The notes beneath the pieces were generated by a model. That model saw nothing but the letters and a program-made list of their open reading frames with translations. It ran no database searches and was not told the origin of the DNA. From a bacterium D16-34 (lineage in GTDB: Bacteria; Actinomycetota; Coriobacteriia; Coriobacteriales; Eggerthellaceae), in NCBI GenBank assembly GCA_003612515.1, contig RAZB01000009.1, positions 17,303-81,302 of the forward strand: a stretch of 64,000 bases of DNA. Direction: 5' to 3'. Made by a program: the position numbers and the translations under genes. Positions within the stretch are counted from its first letter, which is position 1. Each line of letters opens with the position of its first letter. Shown piece by piece: positions 54,819-63,919 of the stretch.

Positions 54819-55325
54819 ATGAAAATCCAACAGATAAAAAAATGGAGCGCCATGATAGGTGCACTTGTATTAGCAAGTGCTCTTATGCTCGGTTGTAGCA
54901 GTGCTGGGAATTCTCCCGAGGCGCAGCAACAGGCAAAAAACAGACAGTTTATGGCACAGATTAACCAAACTATGGATGACCTCAATGAAAAGCTCGATAG
55001 CTTCAATGATGCAGTAGCAGCGGGTGATTTGGTTAATATGCGCACGCAGGCCGATAGCGCTTTTAAGGTTTTGGATTCTTTGGATGCAATCGAAGCACCT
55101 GAAGGATTAGAAGACGTAAAGCAAGATTATGTTGACGGATCAGATGAGCTTGAAAGCGCCTTGAATGCCTATATAGACCTTTATACTGAAATCAATAGCG
55201 CCACTGAAGAGGCTCCTTTTGATTGGTCTAGCTATGATAGCCGCATGGCTGACATCAAATCTTCTTATGATGACGGTATCTCAAAGCTGCAAGCGGGAGA
55301 CGAAGCGGCAGCAAATAAAGAATAA
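54819..55325 (+). CDS. Small uncharacterised lipoprotein
   Basis: A 168-residue lipoprotein with lipobox LMLGC (Cys26). The mature part is almost wholly helical and acidic (NQTMDDLNEKLDSFNDAV, then ADSAFKVLDSLDAIEAPEG), like four-helix lipoproteins found in actinobacteria that have no known function. ATG 54819 is preceded by aaggag at spacing nine. It lies 93 bases behind a PBP gene and ends at a strong terminator, so a wall-related role is possible but not shown. Confidence 0.75.
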   Translation: MKIQQIKKWSAMIGALVLASALMLGCSSAGNSPEAQQQAKNRQFMAQINQTMDDLNEKLDSFNDAVAAGDLVNMRTQADSAFKVLDSLDAIEAPEGLEDVKQDYVDGSDELESALNAYIDLYTEINSATEEAPFDWSSYDSRMADIKSSYDDGISKLQAGDEAAANKE

Positions 55326-55347
55326 GCTTTGTCTCACAAGTAAGCGA

Positions 55348-55390
55348 AAAGCCCAGCCTGGTCATGTGTGATTCAGGCTGGGCTTTATTT
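55348..55390 (+). terminator. Terminator after the lipoprotein gene
   Basis: Perfect 13-bp stem aaagcccagcctg / caggctgggcttt, then atttg. On the minus strand the stem is followed by TTTCGC. Confidence 0.85.
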
Positions 55391-55515
55391 GTGCCACCAA
55401 ACTCGAAGGGTGGCAGGCGAGCGATCAAGTTCGAAGAGCGCACGCGTTGACAGGTCGGTGTGTTGAGGCGCACGCGCGTTGATGAAACGCACGCGTGCTC
55501 AAACACACGTACGGC

Positions 55516-57774
55516 CTATGGCTTGGGTCCCAAGGAGATGACGAGCACCACCATGCCATTTTCTACGCGTTGCGAAATGACTGTACCAGCAGGAACTGTG
55601 TCGGAATACTCTTCGTAGTAGCCAGCATCGAAGTCGTTTAGTGCTTCAACAGCTTGATCGAAGGTCTTGCCGACAACAGAAGGTGCAGAGGAGGGGTCAC
55701 CAGGATTGACGGTATTTTCTTCGCCTTCCTGATCCTCATCGTCTTTGTCTTCATCGTCCTTATCTTCGTCGTCTTTATCCTCGTCATCCTTGTCTTTGTC
55801 TTCGTCGTCTTTATCGCCGTCTTCAGCGCCAAGCTTTTTCTTTTGTGCAGCATTGAACGGATTGTTGTAGGTTGGATCTTTGGTTTCGGGGAAATTCACA
55901 ATTTCATGCCCGGCGAGCGCTTGTGTCATGAAGTCTTGCCACAGCGCGTTGCATGTTATAGACGGATCGGTGGCAATGTTGCCTGCCGGGTTGCCGATCC
56001 ACGTAGAGCATGTCAGATAAGGCGTATATCCTACCAGCCAGTGGTCGGTAAAGTCAGAAGCAGTGCCAGTTTTGCCTGCAACAGGCTGTCCGCCTGCGGG
56101 GGCGAAACCATATGCCGTGCCGTTGGCGGTATCAAAAACCGTGCGCAAAACTTTTGTCGTAGCACCGGCAACATCTTCTTCAAGCACGCGCGTGCTCGTA
56201 TCAGGAGCTTCGTAGATCACATTTCCTTCGCGATCTTCGATGCGCGTTACCACAATGGCGTCACGCTTAATACCATTAGAAGCTAGAGTCGAATAAGCAC
56301 GCGCCATCTCAAGAGGGGTAACATCTGCTGAGCCAAGCGTTGTTGAGGCAACGGTGTCAAACTCTGAATCTACGCCTAAACGATGAGCCATTTCGGTAAT
56401 AGCCCCATCGTCAAGTGCTTCCGACAGACGCATAAAGCCGGTATTTGACGAAAGTGCCGTTGCGGCCTGGATGGTGCGAACGCCATAGTTTGCATTGTTG
56501 AAGTTTTCGATGCGCTGTTTTTCGCCATCAATATCTATGGTCATCGGAGAAGAGCAGTCGATGCGCGTTTTAGGCGAAATGCCTTCTTCGATAGCGGCAG
56601 CTAACGTAAATGCTTTAAAAGTAGAACCAGCCTGGCGCCCGGATCCGCCGGTGCCAGTTGCAAGATTAACCTTTGAAGCTACATAGTCACTGCCGCCAAC
56701 CATCGCTTGTACTTGACCAGTTTCAACGTCAATGGCTACCAAAGCTGCTTCAAGCTCAGGTGACATACGCTCACGTTGCGCCGCGCAAGCTGCCTCGGCC
56801 TTTTCTTGCAGATCAACGTCAAGTGACGTATAGATAGTAAGCCCTCCGCGGAATAAATCTGCATATGAGCATCCGTATGGATTGTTAGGCTCAAGCAAAA
56901 GTTCGCGAACGTAGCTGGTGAAATAGGGGTAGGCGTAGATGCCTTCCTCTGGCGCATCAGGGGCAGGGTTTAGACCGAGATCTTGCGCCTTGGCCTCATT
57001 GCATTCTTCTTGGGTAATGTCGCCGGCGCTCAGCATGCGCTCTAAAACTACATTTCTGCGTTTAAGGCAATCCTCAGGGTAGAGCTTTGGATCAAGATAG
57101 GTGGGTGACTGCGGAATTCCAACAAGTGTTGCCGCTTGAGTAAGCGTGAGGTCAGCTGCAGAAACCTGGAAGTAGTTTTGAGCAGCAGCTTCAATACCAT
57201 AGCAGCCATCACCATAATTAATGGTATTGAGATACATCAACAAGATTTCGTCTTTGGTGTAACGTTTTTCCATTTCGAGCGCAAGTTCAGCTTCGCGAAT
57301 TTTGCGTTCGAAGGTGATCTCGTTGGCCTCTTGCGTAAGGATGGTATTACGCACCAGCTGTTGGGTGATGGTAGAGGCACCTTCAAGATCGCCACCGCGT
57401 ATGTTGTTGATGAACGCGCGACCAATGCCAAAAAGGTCGACGCCGGTATGTTCGTAAAAGCGAACATCTTCAGTGTCAACCGTTGCTTTAATGGCATATT
57501 CGCTTACTTGGTCAAGCTCAATTGGATCACGCTTTTCCAACTGAAACTCGGCAAGCATGGTCGTACCGTCCGCGGCATACATCGTGGACTCTTTGGAGGT
57601 GTTGGTAAAGTCGACATCTTCAATAGAAGGCAGGTCGTTAGACCACGTGCCTACAACTCGAAATGCCCCCTGCACACCCCAGTACATTACAAAACACAGT
57701 GACGCTACTAAAATAAGGAGCGCCCACTGAACTGCATGAGTGCGCTTTTCGCGCTGTTTTCTCCGTATTTTCAT
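55516..57774 (-). CDS. Class A penicillin-binding protein with PASTA domain, copy 2
   Basis: A 752-residue paralog of copy 1. It has one membrane helix (about 15-38), GT51 Glu102 in DTEDVRFYEHTG, SxxK in GSTFKAF, SSNTGF, and KTGT in AGKTGTASDF. Residues about 651-690 are an acidic linker of repeated DKDDED words. Residues about 696-752 form a PASTA domain (VVGKTFDQAVEAL), which in other bacteria senses or binds muropeptides. The linker and PASTA domain replace the Asn/Pro-rich tail of copy 1. I see no SD before the ATG, but TATAGT lies eight bases upstream, so the mRNA may be nearly leaderless. The U32 gene is divergent. Confidence 0.93.
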   Translation of the reverse strand: MKIRRKQREKRTHAVQWALLILVASLCFVMYWGVQGAFRVVGTWSNDLPSIEDVDFTNTSKESTMYAADGTTMLAEFQLEKRDPIELDQVSEYAIKATVDTEDVRFYEHTGVDLFGIGRAFINNIRGGDLEGASTITQQLVRNTILTQEANEITFERKIREAELALEMEKRYTKDEILLMYLNTINYGDGCYGIEAAAQNYFQVSAADLTLTQAATLVGIPQSPTYLDPKLYPEDCLKRRNVVLERMLSAGDITQEECNEAKAQDLGLNPAPDAPEEGIYAYPYFTSYVRELLLEPNNPYGCSYADLFRGGLTIYTSLDVDLQEKAEAACAAQRERMSPELEAALVAIDVETGQVQAMVGGSDYVASKVNLATGTGGSGRQAGSTFKAFTLAAAIEEGISPKTRIDCSSPMTIDIDGEKQRIENFNNANYGVRTIQAATALSSNTGFMRLSEALDDGAITEMAHRLGVDSEFDTVASTTLGSADVTPLEMARAYSTLASNGIKRDAIVVTRIEDREGNVIYEAPDTSTRVLEEDVAGATTKVLRTVFDTANGTAYGFAPAGGQPVAGKTGTASDFTDHWLVGYTPYLTCSTWIGNPAGNIATDPSITCNALWQDFMTQALAGHEIVNFPETKDPTYNNPFNAAQKKKLGAEDGDKDDEDKDKDDEDKDDEDKDDEDKDDEDQEGEENTVNPGDPSSAPSVVGKTFDQAVEALNDFDAGYYEEYSDTVPAGTVISQRVENGMVVLVISLGPKP

Positions 57775-57897
57775 AATTGCACTATACTACCATAGCGAAC
57801 TATGAACTATGTACAACGTTGCAGGTTGCAGACGTATAAAGCTGCTGAATTTATACTCACTATCCACAATAATTGAGAGTAAGGATCTTCTTAATTT

Positions 57898-60369
57898 ATG
57901 AATACTTCTGTAGAACTTCTTGCTCCAGCAGGCAATTTGGCCTGCTTGCATGCTGCCGTTCGCGCAGGAGCTGACGCGGTTTATCTGGGGCTTGACGCGT
58001 TTAACGCTCGCCGTGGTGCGGACAATTTTACGCTCGAAAATTTGCGCGAAGCATGTGATTATGCGCATTTGCGGGGCGTTTCGGTTTATCTGACGATGAA
58101 CACCATCATATTGCCTTCAGAGTTTGATCGCGCACTTGAGACCGCCCGCCAAGCGTATAGATGCGGCGTGGATGCCTTCATCATCCAAGACATTGGCCTT
58201 GCATCTGAGCTTGTTCGAACTTTGCCTCAAGCGCGCGTGCATGCGTCAACTCAAATGAATATCCATTCTGCTGATGGGGTTGAAGCTGCTGCCCAACTTG
58301 GTGCAAAGCGCATTACGCTTGCGCGTGAGTTGTCGATTGCAGAAATTGCATATCTAGCAGATGTCGCGTCCCAGCTTGGCCTTGAGGTTGAAACATTTAT
58401 ACATGGTGCAATTTGCGTGTGTTATTCGGGACAGTGCCTCATGTCTTCACTTATTGGAGGTCGCTCGGCAAATAGGGGAATGTGTGCGCAGGCGTGTCGC
58501 TTGCCCTATGAACTGCACAATAAAGCATTGCGAAAAAATCTTCCATCTCCCGGAGAGCACCTGCTTTCGCCAAAAGACCTTTGCGCGCTTGATAAGCTAG
58601 ACGATCTGGTGGAGGCTGGTGTTTCTTCGCTCAAAATAGAAGGACGCATGAAATCGCCTGAATATGTCTTTGCTGTCACAAGTGTATATCGAGAAGCGCT
58701 TGATGATGTGCTGACAAAGCGCGCAGTTGACGAAGGTTCGGTCGAAGAGAAAAAGGTGCGCTTAGCTGAAGCGTTCTCGCGCGGTTTTACCACTGCCTAT
58801 ATGAGCAACCAGCGCGGAAATGACATCATGAGTTATGGACGCCCCAACAATCGCGGCATCTTTATTGGTCGCGTTGAGAGCGCCTCAGGCAAAAACATCA
58901 CCATTTCATCCGAGCAGCCGCTATGCGAAGGCGACGTGCTTGAGTTTTGGACGAACAAAGGACATTTCGCGCAAACTATACATACGATTTTGTCGCAACA
59001 TGAAAACCTCTACACGTTTGCGGTAGATAAGCCGGTCAAAAAAGGCGATCGCGTCTTTCGTGTTCGCAGTGCGCAAGCTGGATTTGAAGATAGCGCGTTC
59101 GAGCCTCGTGTTGCAGTTGACGGTCGCATTGTTATGCGCCTCGGCCAACCGCTCGAAATCTCTTTTGTATTAGCCAACGATGATGCGGCGCCTGATCGGT
59201 CTGGGCAGACTTCAGACAACAAATATGTCGGCAAAGCTGTGGGCGAAGTTGTCGAACCTGCTCGCACGAAAGCGGTTAGCGAGGCGGATGTTGTTTCGCA
59301 CGTAGATCGTTTAGGGCAGACACCTTTTGCTATTAATAGGTTAGAGGTCGAACTCGATCCTGAGGTAGGCGTAGGATTTTCTCAATTACATCGTCTGCGC
59401 GCTCGTGCTCTAGATGAGCTTTCGGCGGCGATACTAGCGCCCTATCATGAGCGAACGCTGCCGCGAGTTCAGGCTGATGATCCGCTCAAAGCCGCTCATG
59501 CCTCTGGTATGAAAATCGTTGCATGGGCAACCAATCCTGCTTGTGCTCGTGCAGCCAAACGGGCTGGCGCGGATGAAATTATCGTGCCAACTTTAAACTA
59601 CAAGCGAGGCGAAGCGGTTGTAGCAGGTCAGCGTAGTCAAACCGTTGAGCAGGCGGGATATCCGAACAAGGTCACCCAAGCAATTCCTACGGTAGCTCAT
59701 GATCTTGTTGAAGGCACGCGAGAGTCAGCGCTTGATTTTGACGTATGGCGCAATGTTCGACCTGAAAAACCGTTGTTCGTGGAGAGCCTCGGTGCCTTGT
59801 CGCATGCGCAAGAAATTGGCGCGAATATAGAAGTCGGTCCGCATTTGCCACTCGTGAATCAATATGCGCTCAAAGCTGCGGCGCGATTTGGCGCTTCGCG
59901 GGTGTGGCTCTCACCCGAGCTAACGCTTGGACAGATTGCCGATCTTGCTCAGCAAGCTCCGGTTGAGCTAGGGCTTACTATAATTGGCGCACAAGAGCTT
60001 ATGGTTACCGAACATTGTTTGCTGATGAGCCAAGGTCCTTGCGATGAGAACTGTGATGAATGCCCTCGGCGCAAAAGCCCTCACTATCTAAAAGATAGAC
60101 TCGATTATGAGTTCCCCGTGATAACTGATGCACTCGGACGAAGCCATCTATTTAATGGTGTTCAGCTTGACATTGCGCATACGATGAGTGACCTTATGAG
60201 TGCTGGCATTACGGCAGTAATGGTTGATACGACCCTTATGAATGTCGAGCAGACCACCCAAGCGGTCGCGCGCGCGGTGCGAGCGCGGAGCGTGGCGCAT
60301 GCAAGTGGCAATAATATTGCCAAAACACCATCAACTACCAGCGGTCACTTATTCCGCGGCGTATCGTAG
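57898..60369 (+). CDS. Peptidase family U32 protein (tRNA/rRNA hydroxylation type)
   Basis: An 823-residue protein with the U32 barrel at the N terminus. ELLAPAGNLACLHAAVRAGADAVY opens the fold (shown here to 12 residues: ELLAPAGNLACL), ASTQMNIHSADG and FIHGAICVCYSGQCLMSS form the signature, and GMCAQACRLPY adds two cysteines that with CPRRKSP further on could hold an iron-sulfur cluster. The C-terminal region (about 390 on) matches the DUF3656 collagenase-like extension. E. coli relatives RlhA and TrhP hydroxylate RNA with the help of prephenate; protease activity is doubtful. The ATG follows aagga at 11 bases. tyrS begins 63 bases downstream on the same strand. Confidence 0.9.
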   Translation: MNTSVELLAPAGNLACLHAAVRAGADAVYLGLDAFNARRGADNFTLENLREACDYAHLRGVSVYLTMNTIILPSEFDRALETARQAYRCGVDAFIIQDIGLASELVRTLPQARVHASTQMNIHSADGVEAAAQLGAKRITLARELSIAEIAYLADVASQLGLEVETFIHGAICVCYSGQCLMSSLIGGRSANRGMCAQACRLPYELHNKALRKNLPSPGEHLLSPKDLCALDKLDDLVEAGVSSLKIEGRMKSPEYVFAVTSVYREALDDVLTKRAVDEGSVEEKKVRLAEAFSRGFTTAYMSNQRGNDIMSYGRPNNRGIFIGRVESASGKNITISSEQPLCEGDVLEFWTNKGHFAQTIHTILSQHENLYTFAVDKPVKKGDRVFRVRSAQAGFEDSAFEPRVAVDGRIVMRLGQPLEISFVLANDDAAPDRSGQTSDNKYVGKAVGEVVEPARTKAVSEADVVSHVDRLGQTPFAINRLEVELDPEVGVGFSQLHRLRARALDELSAAILAPYHERTLPRVQADDPLKAAHASGMKIVAWATNPACARAAKRAGADEIIVPTLNYKRGEAVVAGQRSQTVEQAGYPNKVTQAIPTVAHDLVEGTRESALDFDVWRNVRPEKPLFVESLGALSHAQEIGANIEVGPHLPLVNQYALKAAARFGASRVWLSPELTLGQIADLAQQAPVELGLTIIGAQELMVTEHCLLMSQGPCDENCDECPRRKSPHYLKDRLDYEFPVITDALGRSHLFNGVQLDIAHTMSDLMSAGITAVMVDTTLMNVEQTTQAVARAVRARSVAHASGNNIAKTPSTTSGHLFRGVS

Positions 60370-60432
60370 GTAATTGCGAAAGTTCGCTATGATAAAATGC
60401 CCAGACGCACTTAACGAGGTAAAGAGGTTTTG

Positions 60433-61644
60433 ATGTTATCTGCAGAAGAACAGCTTCATATTATTAGTTCAGGAGCCGCCCAAATTGTGCCAGAGTCTGC
60501 CTTGCTTGAAAAACTCAAGCGCGGTGTTCCGCTCAATATCAAACTCGGCGTTGATCCAACAGCTCCAGATATTCATCTTGGACATGCGGTACCGCTGCGC
60601 AAATTGCGCCAATTCCAGGATCTCGGGCATGAGGTGACACTTATTATTGGGGACGGTACTGCACTTATCGGAGACCCGTCAGGTCGAAATTCTACGCGTC
60701 CGCAACTTACTCCTGAGCAGATTAAAATCAACGCGCAAACATATGTTGACCAGGCATTCAAGGTGCTTGATCCAAAAAAGACCACGTTGCGCTATAACTC
60801 CGAATGGCTCATGGAGCTTGATATGGAGGGATTGCTGAAGCTGACTGCCAACTTTACCGTCGCGCGCATTTTAGAGCGTGATGACTTCCATAATCGCTAC
60901 ACCTCTGGACAATCAATTAGTTTGCATGAGTTTTTGTATCCAGTCATGCAGGCTTACGATTCGGTCGTCATTAAGGCAGATGTCGAACTTGGTGGCACCG
61001 ACCAGCTTTTCAATTTATTGGCTGGTCGTGAGCTCATGGAAAAGATGGGCATGGAGCCGCAGGTGTGCCTGACGCTTCCGTTGCTTGAGGGCACCGATGG
61101 CGAGAAAAAGATGTCGAAAAGCTATGGCAACTACATTGGTCTTACCGATGAGCCGGCTGACATGTTTGGCAAAGTCATGTCTATTCCTGACGAACTGATG
61201 GTGAAATATTATCGTTTGGCATCCACCGCAGACGTGACTGAAATTGATGAGATTGAAGCTGGTCTTGCATCTGATTCGCTGCATCCGAACAAGGTTAAGC
61301 GAGCGCTCGCGCGCAATATTGTTGCTGCATATTATGACGAGGTTGCAGCAGCGCAGGCAGAAGAAGCTTTCGACAAGGTTTTCAAGCAGCATGAAATCCC
61401 AGAAGATATCCCTGAGTTTGAGGCTGATTTGACTCCGAATGATGATGGCTTGGTATATCTGGCAAAGATCATGAACGATGCTGGTCTTGCGCAATCCGCC
61501 GGAGAAGCACGTCGCCTCATTGATGGCGGTGGCGTGAAGATTAATGGCGAAGCGGTGCAGGCTAAGACCTATAACGTTGACCCGTCACTTTTGCGCGATG
61601 CGGTTGTGCAAGTAGGGAAGCGCAAGTTCGTCAAACTTGTTTAG
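60433..61644 (+). CDS. tyrS: Tyrosine-tRNA ligase
   Basis: A 403-residue class I synthetase. The HIGH motif reads HLGHA (48-52) and the KMSKS loop is KKMSKS (about 224-229). The C-terminal S4-like RNA-binding domain (about 340-403) includes GEARRLIDGGGVKING. It charges tRNA-Tyr. ATG 60433 follows an aaagaggt SD; TTG 60430 is an unlikely alternative. Unlike pheS, there is no room for a T-box. An inverted repeat (61657-61700) and strong terminator follow. Confidence 0.97.
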   Translation: MLSAEEQLHIISSGAAQIVPESALLEKLKRGVPLNIKLGVDPTAPDIHLGHAVPLRKLRQFQDLGHEVTLIIGDGTALIGDPSGRNSTRPQLTPEQIKINAQTYVDQAFKVLDPKKTTLRYNSEWLMELDMEGLLKLTANFTVARILERDDFHNRYTSGQSISLHEFLYPVMQAYDSVVIKADVELGGTDQLFNLLAGRELMEKMGMEPQVCLTLPLLEGTDGEKKMSKSYGNYIGLTDEPADMFGKVMSIPDELMVKYYRLASTADVTEIDEIEAGLASDSLHPNKVKRALARNIVAAYYDEVAAAQAEEAFDKVFKQHEIPEDIPEFEADLTPNDDGLVYLAKIMNDAGLAQSAGEARRLIDGGGVKINGEAVQAKTYNVDPSLLRDAVVQVGKRKFVKLV

Positions 61645-61656
61645 GTGACATACGTC

Positions 61657-61700
61657 AACGTTTGTACAAGCATCTATACTGGGGTATCTATACAAACGTT
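61657..61700 (+). repeat. Inverted repeat between the tyrS stop and its terminator
   Basis: Perfect 10-bp arms aacgtttgta (61657-61666) and tacaaacgtt (61691-61700) with a 24-base spacer. It could be an RNA structure of the tyrS 3' end or an operator for the next gene. Confidence 0.6.
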
Positions 61701-61716
61701 TCTAGTGGGGCATCTG

Positions 61717-61751
61717 AATTGGGACATCCAAAAAGATGTCCCAATTTTTTT
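61717..61751 (+). terminator. Strong rho-independent terminator after tyrS
   Basis: Perfect 12-bp stem aattgggacatc / gatgtcccaatt, loop caaaaa, then a run of Ts (tttttt). This is the clearest terminator in the window. Confidence 0.92.
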
Positions 61752-61803
61752 AAAAATTTTGAAAGGATTCGCCTCGCTCAATCGTTTTCTTATAAGAGGA
61801 GAG

Positions 61804-61838
61804 ATTGAAGGCTGGCGGCGTGTTCGCGTGCCTTCAAT
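61804..61838 (+). promoter_or_regulatory. Leader hairpin ahead of the Cys/His-rich protein and sigma factor genes
   Basis: Perfect 9-bp arms attgaaggc and gccttcaat with a GC-rich 17-base loop, 27 bases before the ATG at 61866. It may stabilise the transcript or regulate translation. Confidence 0.45.
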
Positions 61839-61865
61839 ATCGCAAATGATATGAGAGGACGATTC

Positions 61866-62186
61866 ATGAAAAAATTCGCAGCCTTACTTGCAACTTCTTT
61901 AGTTGTTGTGACCTTGGCGTTGCCGCCTTTGGCGTTTGCGCATCCAACGCGCCTTTTTGCTTTACATGCGCCACTGCGCAGCTGCATGACGCAGCTTTTT
62001 GATACTTGCCAAACTTATTGCCCTGCCAACGATGAATGCTATGCTAATCGCCTATCTTATGGTGAGGGCTTTGATGATACCGAGTGTCCTCGTTATGGTG
62101 GTATGGTAGGTCATGTTCGCCATCATGGTCAAAACATGAGCGGGATGTGTGCCGAAGGTCGACATCACGGATGCGGTCGTTGGTAG
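61866..62186 (+). CDS. Small secreted Cys/His-rich protein
   Basis: A 106-residue exported protein of no family I recognise. Its signal peptide (about 1-25) ends LAFA before HPTR. The mature part has seven cysteines, clustered as CMTQLFDTCQTYC and CYANRL with later CP, MC and GC, and a His-rich tail (VRHHGQN, RHHGCGRW). Metal binding or redox-active disulfides are plausible. ATG 61866 has gagagg about 8 bases upstream; an earlier in-frame ATG at 61851 lacks an SD. The sigma factor gene begins 28 bases behind its stop, so this may be a target or signal for the sigma/anti-sigma pair. Confidence 0.65.
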   Translation: MKKFAALLATSLVVVTLALPPLAFAHPTRLFALHAPLRSCMTQLFDTCQTYCPANDECYANRLSYGEGFDDTECPRYGGMVGHVRHHGQNMSGMCAEGRHHGCGRW

Positions 62187-62214
62187 GGATACTATTACTG
62201 TTGGTGAAGGCAAC

Positions 62215-62700
62215 ATGCGATCAGAAAGTGATATTGAACAAGCACTCGAATTACATGGTGATGCCGTGTGGCGTGCATGCGTGTTACATGTAAGCTCTTG
62301 TGCTGATGCGCAAGACATCTATCAAGATACGTTTTTGCGTTATGCGCTCGCCGATGAGCACGTATTTACCGATGATGAACACCGTAAGGCATGGCTTTTG
62401 CGCGTGGCACTCAATAAATGCAAAGACTTCAATAAAGCAGCAGCGAGAAAATGTGCACCGCTCAACGATCTTGCTGCGACCAAGCCAACCGAGGATCCCC
62501 TGGTAAAACCCGGCTCGCTTGCCTTTGAGGTGGTTGATGCATTTTGCCGCATGACCGATCCACCAAAAACGCCTGCATACCTGGCAATTTGCGAAGGCTA
62601 TACCGCTCCAGAGATTTCTGAAATGATTGATGCCCCGGTAAATAGTGTATATACCTGGATCTCGCGCGGACGAGCTTTTCTGAAGGAGGCGCTATTATGA
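62215..62700 (+). CDS. ECF-type RNA polymerase sigma factor
   Basis: A 161-residue sigma factor. Region 2 spans about 15-75 (SCADAQDIYQDTFLRY and HRKAWLLRVALNKCKDF), and region 4 is the C-terminal helix-turn-helix GYTAPEISEMIDAPVNSVYTW. It would direct RNA polymerase to an unknown regulon when released by its anti-sigma partner. ATG 62215 is chosen (gaagg nearby); a GTG start at 62149 would overlap the upstream gene by 38 bases. It overlaps the anti-sigma gene by 4 bp (ATGA). Confidence 0.85.
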   Translation: MRSESDIEQALELHGDAVWRACVLHVSSCADAQDIYQDTFLRYALADEHVFTDDEHRKAWLLRVALNKCKDFNKAAARKCAPLNDLAATKPTEDPLVKPGSLAFEVVDAFCRMTDPPKTPAYLAICEGYTAPEISEMIDAPVNSVYTWISRGRAFLKEALL

Positions 62701-63542
62701 CCGCTCCCGATACTTTGCAGCAGCGCGTTCGCGATGCGTTTGATCAGATTCATGTGCCTCATGAGGTCAATCAAGCAACCCTTGATGCCATCAAGTCCTA
62801 TAGCGAGCAGACCCCGGTACCACCCAAGCGTAAGCCGCGCGCAAAATTAACTTTATATAAGTGGTTTGCTTTTGCTGCTTGTTTGGCAGCGGCGTTGCTC
62901 TTTGGCGGATACGGGGTGTGGACACATCCAACAGCGCTATTAGACATAGATGTCAATCCTTCTCTTTCACTTAAGGTGAACTGTCTGAATTATGTAATTG
63001 AGGCAGAACCGCTCAATGAAGATGCCGCTGAAGTAGTTGCGCAAACGCCGCTTGTAGGCATGCCATGCGATCAAGCGCTTGAGACCCTCGCAAACTCGTC
63101 AGCGCTTTCTTTATATATAGATAACGACGCGCTCGCAGATATTAGTGTTGCCTCTGACAGTGAGGCTCAGTCAAATCAATTGTACGAATGGGCGCGAGAT
63201 ATTTTTTCATCACGCTTTGCTGAAGTGGTTCAAACTCAGGTAACTTTTGACGAAATGGAAACAGCACATGGTCATGGTATGGGGGCAGGGAAGTATCGTG
63301 CAGCTTGCCAGCTCATGAACCTTGATGAAGATGCAACGCTCGAGTCGTGTGCCAAGATGAGTATGTCAGAGCTTCATGAATGCATTAACAAGTGTCAACA
63401 TAAGCAAATTGAATCAGGCGCATCGCAGCAAAGTGAAGCTGATTCTGATAGCACTGAGGTTGCTCGTCGAGGAGAAGCAAAGATGCATAGCGAAGGGCAT
63501 GGACACAAAGGCGAGCAAAGAAAGCATCGAGAGGCAAACTGA
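62697..63542 (+). CDS. RsgI-like anti-sigma factor
   Basis: A 281-residue single-pass membrane protein: a cytoplasmic N-terminal part (1 to about 54) that could hold the sigma factor, one helix (about 55-75), and an outer domain. The start of the outer domain, LLDIDVNPSLSLKVNCLNYV, is the RsgI middle-domain pattern. Further on are Cys-rich stretches (CQLMNLDEDATLESCAKM, then HECINKCQHKQ) and a His-rich basic tail (HSEGHGHKGEQRKHRE). In RsgI proteins the outer domain senses a signal and undergoes proteolysis. The His/Cys content, matching that of the upstream secreted protein, hints at metal or redox sensing. It is translationally coupled to the sigma gene. Confidence 0.78.
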   Translation: MTAPDTLQQRVRDAFDQIHVPHEVNQATLDAIKSYSEQTPVPPKRKPRAKLTLYKWFAFAACLAAALLFGGYGVWTHPTALLDIDVNPSLSLKVNCLNYVIEAEPLNEDAAEVVAQTPLVGMPCDQALETLANSSALSLYIDNDALADISVASDSEAQSNQLYEWARDIFSSRFAEVVQTQVTFDEMETAHGHGMGAGKYRAACQLMNLDEDATLESCAKMSMSELHECINKCQHKQIESGASQQSEADSDSTEVARRGEAKMHSEGHGHKGEQRKHREAN

Positions 63543-63709
63543 GTATTTTGTACGTGAAACTTCGCGCACCTCTTTACTGCGCACGAGTACAGACGCTCCC
63601 TCACTGCACACCAGAGTAGTCACTCCTTCGCAACGCACAAAGGGAGTTACTCATAGGATGCAAAGAATTGCTCGCAGTTGTGTACAAATTGTGAAGTGAA
63701 AAATAGTTC

Positions 63710-63738
63710 TTGCAGACTGCGGTGGGTACGCGTAATAT
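63710..63738 (+). promoter_or_regulatory. Strong promoter P1 of the putative rRNA operon
   Basis: TTGCAG (63710-63715) and TAATAT (63733-63738) are 17 bp apart, behind an A/T-rich stretch. Confidence 0.5.
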
Positions 63739-63864
63739 ATTTCCTCGCCCTTTGAGGAGATTCGTCTTCCAAGTGAACTTCAAAACCAGCGTGAAAACGC
63801 ACAAAATGGTGTGAAGGGTTTGTGTAACGATCAGGGCATTTACCGCTTACGGGTAAAACTGAGA

Positions 63865-63919
63865 AACTTTAAATTTCTTAAAAAAAGTTCTTGACAGCCC
63901 CTAAGCATTCAAGTAAAGT
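63865..63919 (+). promoter_or_regulatory. Strong promoter P2 of the putative rRNA operon
   Basis: A perfect TTGACA (63891-63896) is 17 bp from TAAAGT (63914-63919). An A/T-rich stretch (63865-63890) ahead of it could act as an UP element. Tandem promoters of this quality are typical of rRNA operons. Confidence 0.7.

Noticed and set aside
55638..55853. Lys/Thr/Arg-rich frame inside the PBP acidic linker
   Set aside because: It is the repeated DKDDED codons read in another frame.
60370..60432. T-box before tyrS
   Set aside because: Only 63 bases separate it from the U32 gene, with no T-box core.
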